From positions 1-15,567 of the forward strand of contig JACIYD010000004.1 in the NCBI GenBank assembly GCA_014360105.1: a stretch of DNA of 15,567 bases, read 5' to 3'. This document shows positions 5,973 to 12,642 of the stretch, piece by piece. This DNA comes from Clostridia bacterium (GTDB lineage Bacteria; Bacillota; DSM-521; Neomoorellales; SLTJ01). The notes below the pieces were generated by a model. The model had not been told where the DNA came from, made no database searches, and saw only the letters and a program-made list of their open reading frames with translations. Position numbers and translations under genes: made by a program. Each line of letters begins with the position of its first letter. The stretch's first letter is position 1.

Positions 5973-7586
5973 TTATGGTTCGGAAACCGGCATCCCCAAT
6001 AAGGCGAGCAACCGGCTCTGGACGGGCGTGGGCTCGGCTGGCCCACTAAACTTGTTAGCCTCGCTATCTTCCACCAGCACGTAGGCAAAAGAGGCGAAGC
6101 ACTTAAAGATATTGCGGCCGGTGGGTCTGGCCAAAAGGTTTCCGTTTAGCCCCCGCATCTTGCCACCCTCCGGGGCCAAGGCCAGGCGCACTTGGCGCTC
6201 GATCAGGCAGTAAATCAAAAGGGCCAGGTAGACGATAAACAACAGCGCAGCTATGCGTTTGTTGTCTTTGAGAAACAGGGGGCGCACCGCCAGCGGTCCC
6301 TTGAAGTCGGCAAAGCGGCGCTCCGAGTGATGCTGGTTTTTGTAAAGGGCCAGCACAGCGCTCATGTCGTACTGCTCCCGCGGGAGGTTGGTAAGGATGG
6401 TGTACATGCCGTCAAGCTTCTCCTCCCGGGCCAAGGCGGCCTCGTCCCTTTGCCAGTGGAAAGCGGGGATTCCCTCGTTGTTGGTATCGACCTGCCAGCG
6501 GTAGTATCTTTTCACCCGCCGCTTGGCAAGGATCATGGCCGCCTTGGCCTCCACCTCTTTGGCGGTAGGATACCATTTGCTTCCGGCAAGACGCTCTAGC
6601 TTGGCCAGCTCTTCTTCCGCCCTGGCCATCTGGCGCGCCCGGTGCTTTTTGCAGGCCTCCTTCTCCTCACTGGAGACAATAAAAAGACGGCGTAAGGGGT
6701 ACTCTTCTTTGCCTTTTTTGTCCTTGACCACAAAGGTTACCGATCTTTCAAGCCCGAGGTAAACCGTGCGCTGCTCTTCCGGCTTTTGGCTCTCCCTTTC
6801 ACTGACGTAACTGAGGCGGCTAAACTCCTCCGGCTTTAGGCTTAAAAACTCCTGGCGCAGTTGGTCAGCCGCCGGCTCCGGGGCACAAAACGTTAGGCCC
6901 GCTTTGAGAGCCGCGGTGACGTTCTCCTTGGACACCAGCTTGGTATCCCCTACCAGGGTAAAAGTATCTTGCCGGGTGGCTTGCTTTAGCCCCTCCATGG
7001 CTCCAATCACCTGCTTGACCTCGGCCGCCGCCCCGTCCATGGCTTGGTACCACAAGGGAATGCCCCCGTCCTCCGTAACTCCAAACCCAGTCTGAACTTG
7101 CTTTAATTCAGGATGGTCCTTGGCGTGGCCGTACTCGATACTTGGTGCTTGTTGGTCCTGCTCCTCGTAGCGCCCGGCAAAGGCCAGGGTAGTGATGTCC
7201 CAGTGCAATTTGGCCGCGTCCAGGCCAAAGTTTTGAATGGCCGACCAGGTGGCGGCCCCTTTTAGTTCTTCTATCTTGGGGTAAATGGCGTCTAGCGCCC
7301 GGCCCAGCCGGTCGTCGTTTAAGAACTCCGGCCGGCAGTCGTATACTTCCTCCACCGCCCACTCCCTGGCCCACTTTACAATCTCATAAAGCGGCCGGGG
7401 TGAGGTCAGCCGGTTAGCCACCAAAAGGTTGATGATCTGACCATGGGTCTTGTACGCCACCTCCTCCCGCACGGGACAGGCCCGGTCAATGATGGCCTCT
7501 ATCCCCAGCCTTTGTTGAAACTCTTTGATGACGGGCAAACACCCCAGTTTCTTTACCAGTGCTCGCCGGATCAGTCGGTTAGCCAT
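5973..7586 (-). CDS. IS1634-family DDE transposase
   Basis: The product belongs to the large IS4/IS1634-type DDE transposases. The N-terminal region resembles DUF4277 (KKLGCLPVIKEF, THGQIINLLVANRL, PRPLYE). The RNase-H-like core follows: WDITTLAF supplies the first aspartate, LVGDTKLVS the second, and HHSERRFADFKGPLAVRP carries the glutamate in the family's Y/H-x-x-E-R-x-F context. The ATG at 7586 (537 aa) has GGGAG 6 nt upstream and starts where family-like sequence begins. The frame is open to 7670, with alternatives at ATG 7634, ATG 7664 and TTG 7670 (565 aa); the last two overlap a Fur-like palindrome. No frameshift or internal stop is visible, so the enzyme looks functional. Its TAA (5975-5973) is in the same frame as the downstream sensor fragment. 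Confidence 0.88.
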   Translation of the reverse strand: MANRLIRRALVKKLGCLPVIKEFQQRLGIEAIIDRACPVREEVAYKTHGQIINLLVANRLTSPRPLYEIVKWAREWAVEEVYDCRPEFLNDDRLGRALDAIYPKIEELKGAATWSAIQNFGLDAAKLHWDITTLAFAGRYEEQDQQAPSIEYGHAKDHPELKQVQTGFGVTEDGGIPLWYQAMDGAAAEVKQVIGAMEGLKQATRQDTFTLVGDTKLVSKENVTAALKAGLTFCAPEPAADQLRQEFLSLKPEEFSRLSYVSERESQKPEEQRTVYLGLERSVTFVVKDKKGKEEYPLRRLFIVSSEEKEACKKHRARQMARAEEELAKLERLAGSKWYPTAKEVEAKAAMILAKRRVKRYYRWQVDTNNEGIPAFHWQRDEAALAREEKLDGMYTILTNLPREQYDMSAVLALYKNQHHSERRFADFKGPLAVRPLFLKDNKRIAALLFIVYLALLIYCLIERQVRLALAPEGGKMRGLNGNLLARPTGRNIFKCFASFAYVLVEDSEANKFSGPAEPTPVQSRLLALLGMPVSEP

Positions 7587-7653
7587 GATCATCTCCCGCA
7601 CCCTCCCCTTGCGTTTGGGGAAGGAATACGACATCTGATCTGGAAAATCCTTC

Positions 7654-7670
7654 TTGAGAATCATTCTCAA
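7654..7670. promoter_or_regulatory. 17-bp perfect palindrome resembling a Fur/PerR box, at the transposase 5' end
   Basis: TTGAGAATGATTCTCAA (minus strand) is a perfect 8-1-8 inverted repeat. Compared with the 7-1-7 Fur-family consensus TGATAATNATTATCA it differs only by one symmetrical substitution per arm. It lies 16 bp inside the IS right inverted repeat and just upstream of, or across, the transposase start, where a repressor would block expression. Confidence 0.5.
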
Positions 7671-7685
7671 TTAGGCTATTTCAGC

Positions 7686-7701
7686 ATGTGCGAAATGCAG
7701 G
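7686..7701 (-). repeat. IS terminal inverted repeat, right
   Basis: ATGTGCGAAATGCAGG on the plus strand is the exact reverse complement of the left repeat at 5893-5908. It is on the transposase 5' side. Confidence 0.88.
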
Positions 7702-7707
7702 CCTAGC
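7702..7707. repeat. Target-site duplication of the IS, right copy (CCTAGC)
   Basis: This direct repeat of 5887-5892 abuts the right terminal repeat. The TSD copy falls within codons 76-78 of the interrupted gene. Confidence 0.85.
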
Positions 7708-7934
7708 GAGGCGGCAAGATAACCGACTTCCTTCGCGGCCGCAGACGACACAGTGCTGCCGCCCCCGCCCCAGCATGCCAGGACCTGCCCGGCAAGATTG
7801 AGCAGGACGAGACGGGCCTTCAGACCTTCAAGGGGCAACTCGCCCAAACGCATGGCCGCCCCGCTTAGTCTCTCGTTCCAATCTTCGGTCGGGAAAACAC
7901 TGGTGCCGTCTGGCGAATCCGGCCGTTCCTCCAT
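7702..7934 (-). pseudogene. 5' part of the IS-interrupted PAS-GGDEF-HD-GYP gene
   Basis: These 78 codons begin at ATG 7934 with an excellent GGAGGT ribosome site 8 nt upstream. They encode the start of a sensor region (MEERPDSPDG; RLVLLNLAGQVLACWGGGGS; SSAAAKEVGYLAASLG). As it stands the frame runs 9 codons into the IS and stops at 7671-7673, giving an 87-aa remnant. Joining codon 78 to the sequence after the left target duplication continues in frame as ...AASLG-ALACGEPVVAEGG..., completing what looks like a GAF-like input domain (V-L-x-L-x-G...W-T-E-P-V-R-x-x-G-R-V-I-G-A-L-G). The reconstructed gene is 1959 bp including stop (652 aa). Domain naming of the N-terminus is inference; the junction is direct. 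Confidence 0.85.
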
Positions 7935-7978
7935 TGAGTTCTACCTCCGGTGCTGGGAATCATCGCCATTTAAGACCT

Positions 7979-8007
7979 ATTCTACATGATGCGCCACTTT
8001 CCTCCAA
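7979..8007 (-). promoter_or_regulatory. Promoter of the interrupted sensor gene
   Basis: Minus strand: TTGGAG (8007-8002), 17-bp spacer, TAGAAT (7984-7979). It lies in the 89-bp gap after tktN, about 45 bp upstream of the sensor ATG. The same -10 sequence and spacing are found in the secA promoter. The -35 matches consensus only in its TTG. Confidence 0.5.
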
Positions 8008-8023
8008 ACGGCGACTTTTTTTG

Positions 8024-8848
8024 CTATTCATCACCCAATTCTTCAAGCGCTTGCGCCAGTTGCTCCCCCTGAGGCGCCACCCCGTGCCATTCGACGCGGT
8101 TCTCCATAAAGGAAACACCCTTACCTTTAACGGTAGCGGCGACGATCATCGTCGGTTTTCCCTTGACGCTGCGGGCATGGGCCAGTGCCCCGCACACTTC
8201 TGCCACGCAATGACCGTCTATGCACACCACCTCCCAGCCGAAGGCGCGCCACTTCTCCGCCAAAGGCTCCAGCGACATCACGGCGGCTACCGGTCCGTCG
8301 ATTTGCAGGCCGTTGTAATCAACAATGGCCACGAGGTTGTCCAGACGCCAGAAAGCCGCGGCCATGCCCGCCTCCCAGACCATGCCTTCCTGCACTTCCC
8401 CGTCCCCGAGGAGGACGTAAACCCGATAGGCCCGCCCGTCGAGCCTCGCGGCCAGGGCCAGACCGTTGCCTACGGAAAGGCCTTGTCCCAGGGAACCAGT
8501 AGACATTTCCACTCCCGGCAGTCGCCGGCAATCGGGGTGTCCTTGGAGCCGGCTGCCCAGACGCCGTAGGGTGAAAAGCTCGTCCACCGGGAAAAAGCCT
8601 CGCTCGGCCAGAGCCGCATACAACAGGGGTGCCGCGTGCCCCTTGGAAAGGATGAAGCGGTCGCGATCCGGCCAGTCAGGCCTTTGCGGGTCGAGACGTA
8701 ATTCGTGGAAATAGAGGACCGAGATGATTTCCGCCGCGGAGAGCGAGCCGCCTGGATGGCCGGAACCCGCCGTCCCGATCATTTTGATGACCAACCGGCG
8801 AAGGCGTTGCGCCTTTTGCTCTAATTCCTTGTGCGTCGCTGTGTCCAA
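8024..8848 (-). CDS. Transketolase, N-terminal (TPP-binding) subunit
   Basis: This is the N-terminal half of a split transketolase (274 aa), the usual length for such subunits. It binds thiamine diphosphate/Mg2+ and, with a separate C-terminal subunit, moves two-carbon ketol units in the pentose phosphate pathway. Visible motifs are GSGHPGGS (28-35, catalytic His31), LSKGHAAP (67-74), STGSLGQGL (116-124) and the TPP motif GDGEVQEG (148-155) ending at N179. The TTG start at 8848 has GGAGG 7 nt upstream and overlaps the yitT tail by 28 bp, implying coupled translation. Normally a C-terminal subunit gene (Pyr plus transketolase-C domains, about 310 aa) follows directly. Here only an 89-bp gap and an unrelated sensor gene follow, so the partner must be elsewhere. 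Closely related dihydroxyacetone- or sugar-specific enzymes cannot be excluded. Confidence 0.9.
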   Translation of the reverse strand: MDTATHKELEQKAQRLRRLVIKMIGTAGSGHPGGSLSAAEIISVLYFHELRLDPQRPDWPDRDRFILSKGHAAPLLYAALAERGFFPVDELFTLRRLGSRLQGHPDCRRLPGVEMSTGSLGQGLSVGNGLALAARLDGRAYRVYVLLGDGEVQEGMVWEAGMAAAFWRLDNLVAIVDYNGLQIDGPVAAVMSLEPLAEKWRAFGWEVVCIDGHCVAEVCGALAHARSVKGKPTMIVAATVKGKGVSFMENRVEWHGVAPQGEQLAQALEELGDE

Positions 8849-9711
8849 CGTAAGTCCTCCCCTTGACTAATTTCCTTGAAGCCCTCGCCCAGTACTTCGT
8901 GTACACCGGCAACAATGACAAACGCCCGCGGGTCGAGATCCGCAACCAGCGCTTTGAGCCGCGAGACCTCTGCGCGGGAAACAACGCACAGAATAACCGG
9001 CCGCCTCTTGCCTGTATAGAGCCCCTGTGCTTCCAGGAGAGTGGCGCCGCGGTTCAACCTGTAAAGAATGGCGGAACCGATTTCCTCGGTGTGCTCGGAA
9101 ATGATGAGGGCCGCCCGCGCTGAAACCACCCCTTCCTGCACGGCGTCGATGACCACCCCAGCCAGGAAAGCGGAAAGTAGAGCATAGAGAGCCAACTCCA
9201 GGCCGAAAATCAGGGCAGCAAGGCCGATGACCACCCCGTCGAGCAGGACCAAAAGCCGCCCGGAAGTACCTCCCGGGAGATAAAGACGCAGGATTTGGGC
9301 CGCCATGTCGGTGCCACCGGTGGTGCCACCGGCCCGGAAAACGAGGCCGAGCCCCAGTCCCACCAGCAAACCGCCGTAAATGGCCGCCAGCAATGCATCT
9401 TGCGTCGGCGTCCTGGTGAGGGCGAGTAGCGTATCGGTAAGAATACCGTAAAGCACGGTGCCGCAAACACTGCGAAAGGCAAAACGCCAGCCGAGGGCAC
9501 GGAGCCCCAGCGCAAAGAGGGGAACGTTGAGCGCCAGGATGGTCAGCCCCACCGGCACCCCCAGCGTATAGTGCAGCACGGTTGCCAGGCCCCCCAGGCC
9601 CCCGGCGGCAATGCGGTGCGGCACCTGGAAGACGGCCAGACCCGTAGCAATTAAGAGCGTGCCCAGCCCGAGAAGAAGGTAGTCGGTTACTTCGCGCCAG
9701 TATTTTTGCAC
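8821..9711 (-). CDS. YitT family integral membrane protein (DUF2179 C-terminal domain)
   Basis: This 296-aa membrane protein of the YitT/DUF161 family has unknown transport or regulatory function. The first about 205 residues hold several hydrophobic segments (for example TDYLLLGLGTLLIATGLAVF, GLTILALNVPLFALGL, AIYGGLLVGLGLGLVF, LLVLLDGVVIGLAAL), with the family motif FRAGGTTGGTDMAAQIL between them. A C-terminal DUF2179 domain follows (ALIISEHTEEIGSAI, RGATLLEAQGLYTGKRRPVILCVV). GTG 9711 is chosen because AGGAGAG lies 7 nt upstream and the alternative TTG 9762 would overlap the aarF tail. It starts 19 bp after aarF and overlaps tktN, so it is probably part of the secA-led transcription unit. 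Confidence 0.88.
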   Translation of the reverse strand: MQKYWREVTDYLLLGLGTLLIATGLAVFQVPHRIAAGGLGGLATVLHYTLGVPVGLTILALNVPLFALGLRALGWRFAFRSVCGTVLYGILTDTLLALTRTPTQDALLAAIYGGLLVGLGLGLVFRAGGTTGGTDMAAQILRLYLPGGTSGRLLVLLDGVVIGLAALIFGLELALYALLSAFLAGVVIDAVQEGVVSARAALIISEHTEEIGSAILYRLNRGATLLEAQGLYTGKRRPVILCVVSRAEVSRLKALVADLDPRAFVIVAGVHEVLGEGFKEISQGEDLRWTQRRTRN

Positions 9712-9730
9712 GGACCGCTCTCCTAACGCT

Positions 9731-11425
9731 CTAGAAACGTCCGCTCCGGAAGATCGAGACAATGAGCCAAAAGACCATTACCGTGGCGGCGGCAAAACCG
9801 ATCTCAAGAATCGGCAGGCGCCAGAAGAAAAGGCTTCTCTCCTCCTGCACCAGGGCCGAACTGATGACCAGACCGGTCATGACGATGCTGAACGAAAGCA
9901 GAACGATGGCAAAGGAAAGCCGATTGGCAATCCGGTCGAGCTGACCTAAGGCCCGGGAAAGACCGCGGTGTTCCAGCTCGAGATGCAGGCTCTCGTTGGC
10001 CAGCCGGTCGAGAAGGCGGTGAAGATTCCGCGGCAGACCCACCGCCAGAGCAGCCGCCTCCTCCCAGGCACGGCGCAAACGCCGCCGGATGGCTTCTGGC
10101 TGCAACTGTTCGCGCACCAGTTCCCGGCCGAATCCGGCCGCCACCTCGGCGATGTTGAGGGCCGGATCCAGCTCACGCGCCACCCCCTCCAGGGTAACCA
10201 GGGTCTTGGCCAGCATCGTCAATTCCGCCGGCAACCGCAGGCGGTGGCGGAAGGCCAGCGTCAAAAAATCCTCCAGGATGGTATTTAGGGCGAGCTCCCG
10301 AAAGGGGACTTCGTAATAACGGTCACGTAGGCGGTCCACGTCGTGGCGCAGCTGCTGCCGGTCCACTCCCGGCGGGACGACGCCCATCGCCAGCATCGCC
10401 CGCACGATCCGGCCGGAATCGTGCTCCAACAAGCCGCGAATCAGCTCGAGGCACTGCGCGCGTCTTTCCGGACTAAGCCGGCCCACCATGCCGAAGTCCA
10501 TGAAAGCCAGCACCGAACCGGGAAGGACGGCGAGGTTACCGGGGTGCAGGTCGGCGTGAAAAAAACCGTGGAGAAACATTTGTTTTAAAACCGCCTGGGT
10601 AAGGAGACGGGCCAGGGCGGGGCGGTCAACCTGTGCCGTGCCCAGGCGTTCTGGGTCGTTCAGCTTGACCCCGGCTACCTTTTCCATGGTGAGGACGCGG
10701 CGCGTGGTATAGTCCCAGTAGATCTCGGGAATGTAAATCCCAGGCATGTCCGCGAGGTTCTGCCGGAAGCGCTCGGCGTGCCGGGCCTCGGCAAGATAGT
10801 CCATTTCCTCCCTAAGCGTGGCAGCAAACTCCTCCACCATCCCGCTGAAATCATAAAGCCGGCCCCAGGCCGTATGCCGGTCGGCCAGCCGTGCCACCTC
10901 AAAAAGAATCTCCAGGTCCGTCTCCACCAGTTCTTCCAGTTCGGGCCGCTGCACCTTGACTACTACTTCCCCGCCGCCGGCAAGGCGCGCCTCGTGCACC
11001 TGACCAATTGAGGCCGCCGCCAGGGGGACGGGGGAAAAGGCGGCGAACAATTCTTCCAGCGGCGCCCCCAATTCCCTTTCCACCTGCCCGCGCACCGCTT
11101 CAAAGGGGAAAGGCGGCACCTGATCCTGTAGCCGGCGCAGCGCGGCGATGATGTCCGCCGGCAGCAGGTCTGCCCGTGTGCTCAAAATTTGTCCCAGCTT
11201 AATGAAGGTCGGTCCCAGTTCCTCGAGCGCACGGACAAGGTGATCACCCCGGGCAAGGCGCGGCCGCTCCCCGTTCTCGGGGCCGGGGCGCCGCCACCGG
11301 GACAAGAGTCCCCCGAGGCCAAGCTGCTCCACCACGTAGCCGAAGCCGTGCGCCGCGGCCACGTTTACGATTTGGCGTAAGCGCCGCCAGCGGCGCCAGC
11401 GGGGGGGACGGGACAAGTGCTTCAC
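9731..11425 (-). CDS. AarF/UbiB/ABC1-family atypical kinase, membrane anchored
   Basis: This is a 564-aa UbiB-family protein kinase-like ATPase. In other bacteria the family supports ubiquinone or isoprenoid-lipid metabolism; its role here may concern menaquinone or lipid handling (inference). Hallmarks are the KxGQ motif KLGQ (76-79), the alanine-rich loop AAASIGQVHEA (136-146), a nucleotide lysine in VVVKV (K157), the catalytic loop ADLHPGN (291-297) and DFG (310-312). Two hydrophobic C-terminal helices (about residues 505-530 and 537-562) would anchor it in the membrane. The N-terminus is strongly basic. GTG 11425 is preferred: it begins 4 bp after the prfB stop with AGGA in between, whereas starts further upstream would overlap prfB by up to 77 bp. 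It is likely co-transcribed with prfB. Confidence 0.9.
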   Translation of the reverse strand: MKHLSRPPRWRRWRRLRQIVNVAAAHGFGYVVEQLGLGGLLSRWRRPGPENGERPRLARGDHLVRALEELGPTFIKLGQILSTRADLLPADIIAALRRLQDQVPPFPFEAVRGQVERELGAPLEELFAAFSPVPLAAASIGQVHEARLAGGGEVVVKVQRPELEELVETDLEILFEVARLADRHTAWGRLYDFSGMVEEFAATLREEMDYLAEARHAERFRQNLADMPGIYIPEIYWDYTTRRVLTMEKVAGVKLNDPERLGTAQVDRPALARLLTQAVLKQMFLHGFFHADLHPGNLAVLPGSVLAFMDFGMVGRLSPERRAQCLELIRGLLEHDSGRIVRAMLAMGVVPPGVDRQQLRHDVDRLRDRYYEVPFRELALNTILEDFLTLAFRHRLRLPAELTMLAKTLVTLEGVARELDPALNIAEVAAGFGRELVREQLQPEAIRRRLRRAWEEAAALAVGLPRNLHRLLDRLANESLHLELEHRGLSRALGQLDRIANRLSFAIVLLSFSIVMTGLVISSALVQEERSLFFWRLPILEIGFAAATVMVFWLIVSIFRSGRF

Positions 11426-11429
11426 CGTC

Positions 11430-12561
11430 CTAATTGACCGCCCGGGAGCGGGGCGTTTGCTCCTGGCGCACTTGGCGGCGCAGGTAGGCAAAGATGAAGG
11501 GATCAAGGTCGCCGTCCATAACGGCCTCTACGTTGCCCACTTCGAGTCCCGTGCGGTGGTCCTTAACCAATTGATAGGGCTGGAAAATGTAGGAGCGGAT
11601 CTGGCTCCCCCAGGCAATCTCCTTTTGCTCTCCCTTGAGCATGTTCAGACGTTCCTGCTCTTCCTGCCTCTTAAGGGCAAAAAGCCTGGCCTGGAGGATG
11701 CGCATCGCCGTCAGCCGGTTGGCGTGCTGTGAGCGCTCGTTCTGGCATTGGACGACGATGCCTGTCGGCAGGTGGGTAATGCGGACGGCGGAGTCCGTCC
11801 GGTTGACGTGCTGGCCACCGGCGCCGCTGGCGCGGAAGGTGTCGATGCGCAAGTCCTCGGGGTCGATTGTTACCTCTTCTTCCTGTTCCAGCTCGGGCAA
11901 GACCTCTACCGAGGCAAAGGAAGTATGGCGCCGCCTGGCGGCGTCAAAAGGGGACATCCTTACCAGCCGGTGGACCCCCATCTCCGCCTTGAGGTAGCCG
12001 TAGGCATAGGGACCGGCAACACGGAGCGTGGCGCTCTTGAGGCCCGCTTCCTCCCCGGCGAGAACATCGACGAGTTCCACCGTGTACCCCTTCTCCTCCG
12101 CCCAGCGCGTATACATGCGCAGGAGCATGGCGGTCCAGTCCTGCGCTTCCGTGCCCCCGGCGCCTGCGTGCAGGGTAAGGTAGGCGGCGTGGTCGTCATA
12201 AGGGCCGTTGAGGAGGACTTCCATTTCAGCGGCCGCCAGGGCGCGCTCCAGAGCCGCTACTCCCTGGGCCACCTCTTGTTCCAGTGTCTCTTCGCCTTCC
12301 TCCAGCGCCAGTTTCCAGAAGGCCGCCAGTTCCTCAATCTCCCGTGCCAGGGCCGCGTAACGTTCTCTCACCGCCTGTAACCCCCTGAGGCGCTTGCCCA
12401 ACGCCGCCGCGGCCCGACTGTCCTGCCACAACTCCGGACCGGCCAGCTTTTCTTCTAGTTCCCTGATTTCCCTTTCCTTACCCTCCAGGTCAAAGAGAAA
12501 CCCTCAATTCGGCCAGGCGGCTGGTCAGGCTTTCAAATCTCTGTTTGTAGTCACTTAGCAT
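11430..12561 (-). CDS. prfB: Peptide chain release factor 2 (RF2), with programmed +1 frameshift
   Basis: RF2 terminates translation at UGA and UAA. The gene starts at ATG 12561 (GAGGGGG about 8 nt upstream) and encodes MLSDYKQRFESLTSRLAELR-VSL, then an in-frame TGA at 12492-12490. Skipping base 12492 restores the frame (GAC CTG GAG...) and gives 376 aa, the usual length. The coding sequence is therefore 12561-12493 joined to 12491-11430. The tripeptide anticodon SPF, specific for RF2, is at residues 203-205, and the catalytic GGQ at 248-250 lies within SGAGGQHVNRTDSAV. The frame shift is autoregulatory: low RF2 makes the ribosome stall at UGA and shift, producing more RF2. It follows secA after an 81-bp gap and precedes aarF by 4 bp. 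Confidence 0.97.
12489..12505 (-). other. prfB +1 programmed frameshift signal
   Basis: Minus strand: GAGGG (12505-12501) acts as an internal Shine-Dalgarno, 5 nt later comes CTT (12495-12493), then TGA (12492-12490) followed by C, making the canonical CTT-TGA-C slippery site. Spacing between AGG and CTT is the same as in the E. coli prfB site. The frames before and after join exactly as RF2 requires. Confidence 0.95.
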
Positions 12562-12595
12562 CTCTCAAACCCCCTCTGCGCGTCAGTTTGTAAGG

Positions 12596-12623
12596 CTTAT
12601 AGTCACCGTATCAGCTTTCCCAA
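12596..12623 (-). promoter_or_regulatory. Possible internal promoter before prfB
   Basis: Minus strand: TTGGGA (12623-12618), 16-bp spacer, TATAAG (12601-12596) in the 81-bp secA-prfB gap. It would start transcription about 30 nt before the prfB ATG. The match is moderate and the arrangement could be chance. Confidence 0.35.
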
Positions 12624-12642
12624 TGGGAGCTCGTTCTTTGCC

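Larger units (their letters stand above)
5893..7701 (-). mobile_element. Complete 1809-bp insertion sequence, IS1634-type (IS4 superfamily)
   Basis: The ends are fixed by perfect 16-bp terminal inverted repeats and by a flanking 6-bp direct repeat, CCTAGC. The element carries one long transposase gene reading leftwards, 80 bp of non-coding sequence at its left end, and about 30 bp between the right terminus and a Fur-like palindrome. The intact gene, perfect repeats and exact target duplication suggest a recent insertion. It interrupts a PAS-GGDEF-HD-GYP gene. Family assignment is from the transposase and duplication length; the element's name cannot be given without a search. Confidence 0.88.

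Noticed and set aside
5893..7701. Possibility that the two sensor pieces are separate genes flanking an IS in intergenic DNA
   Set aside because: The exact target duplication, in-frame junction and continuous domain on both sides show a single interrupted gene.
7934..8569. Plus-strand 211-codon frame opposite tktN
   Set aside because: Mirror of the transketolase coding sequence; no motifs, and the minus-strand gene is unambiguous.
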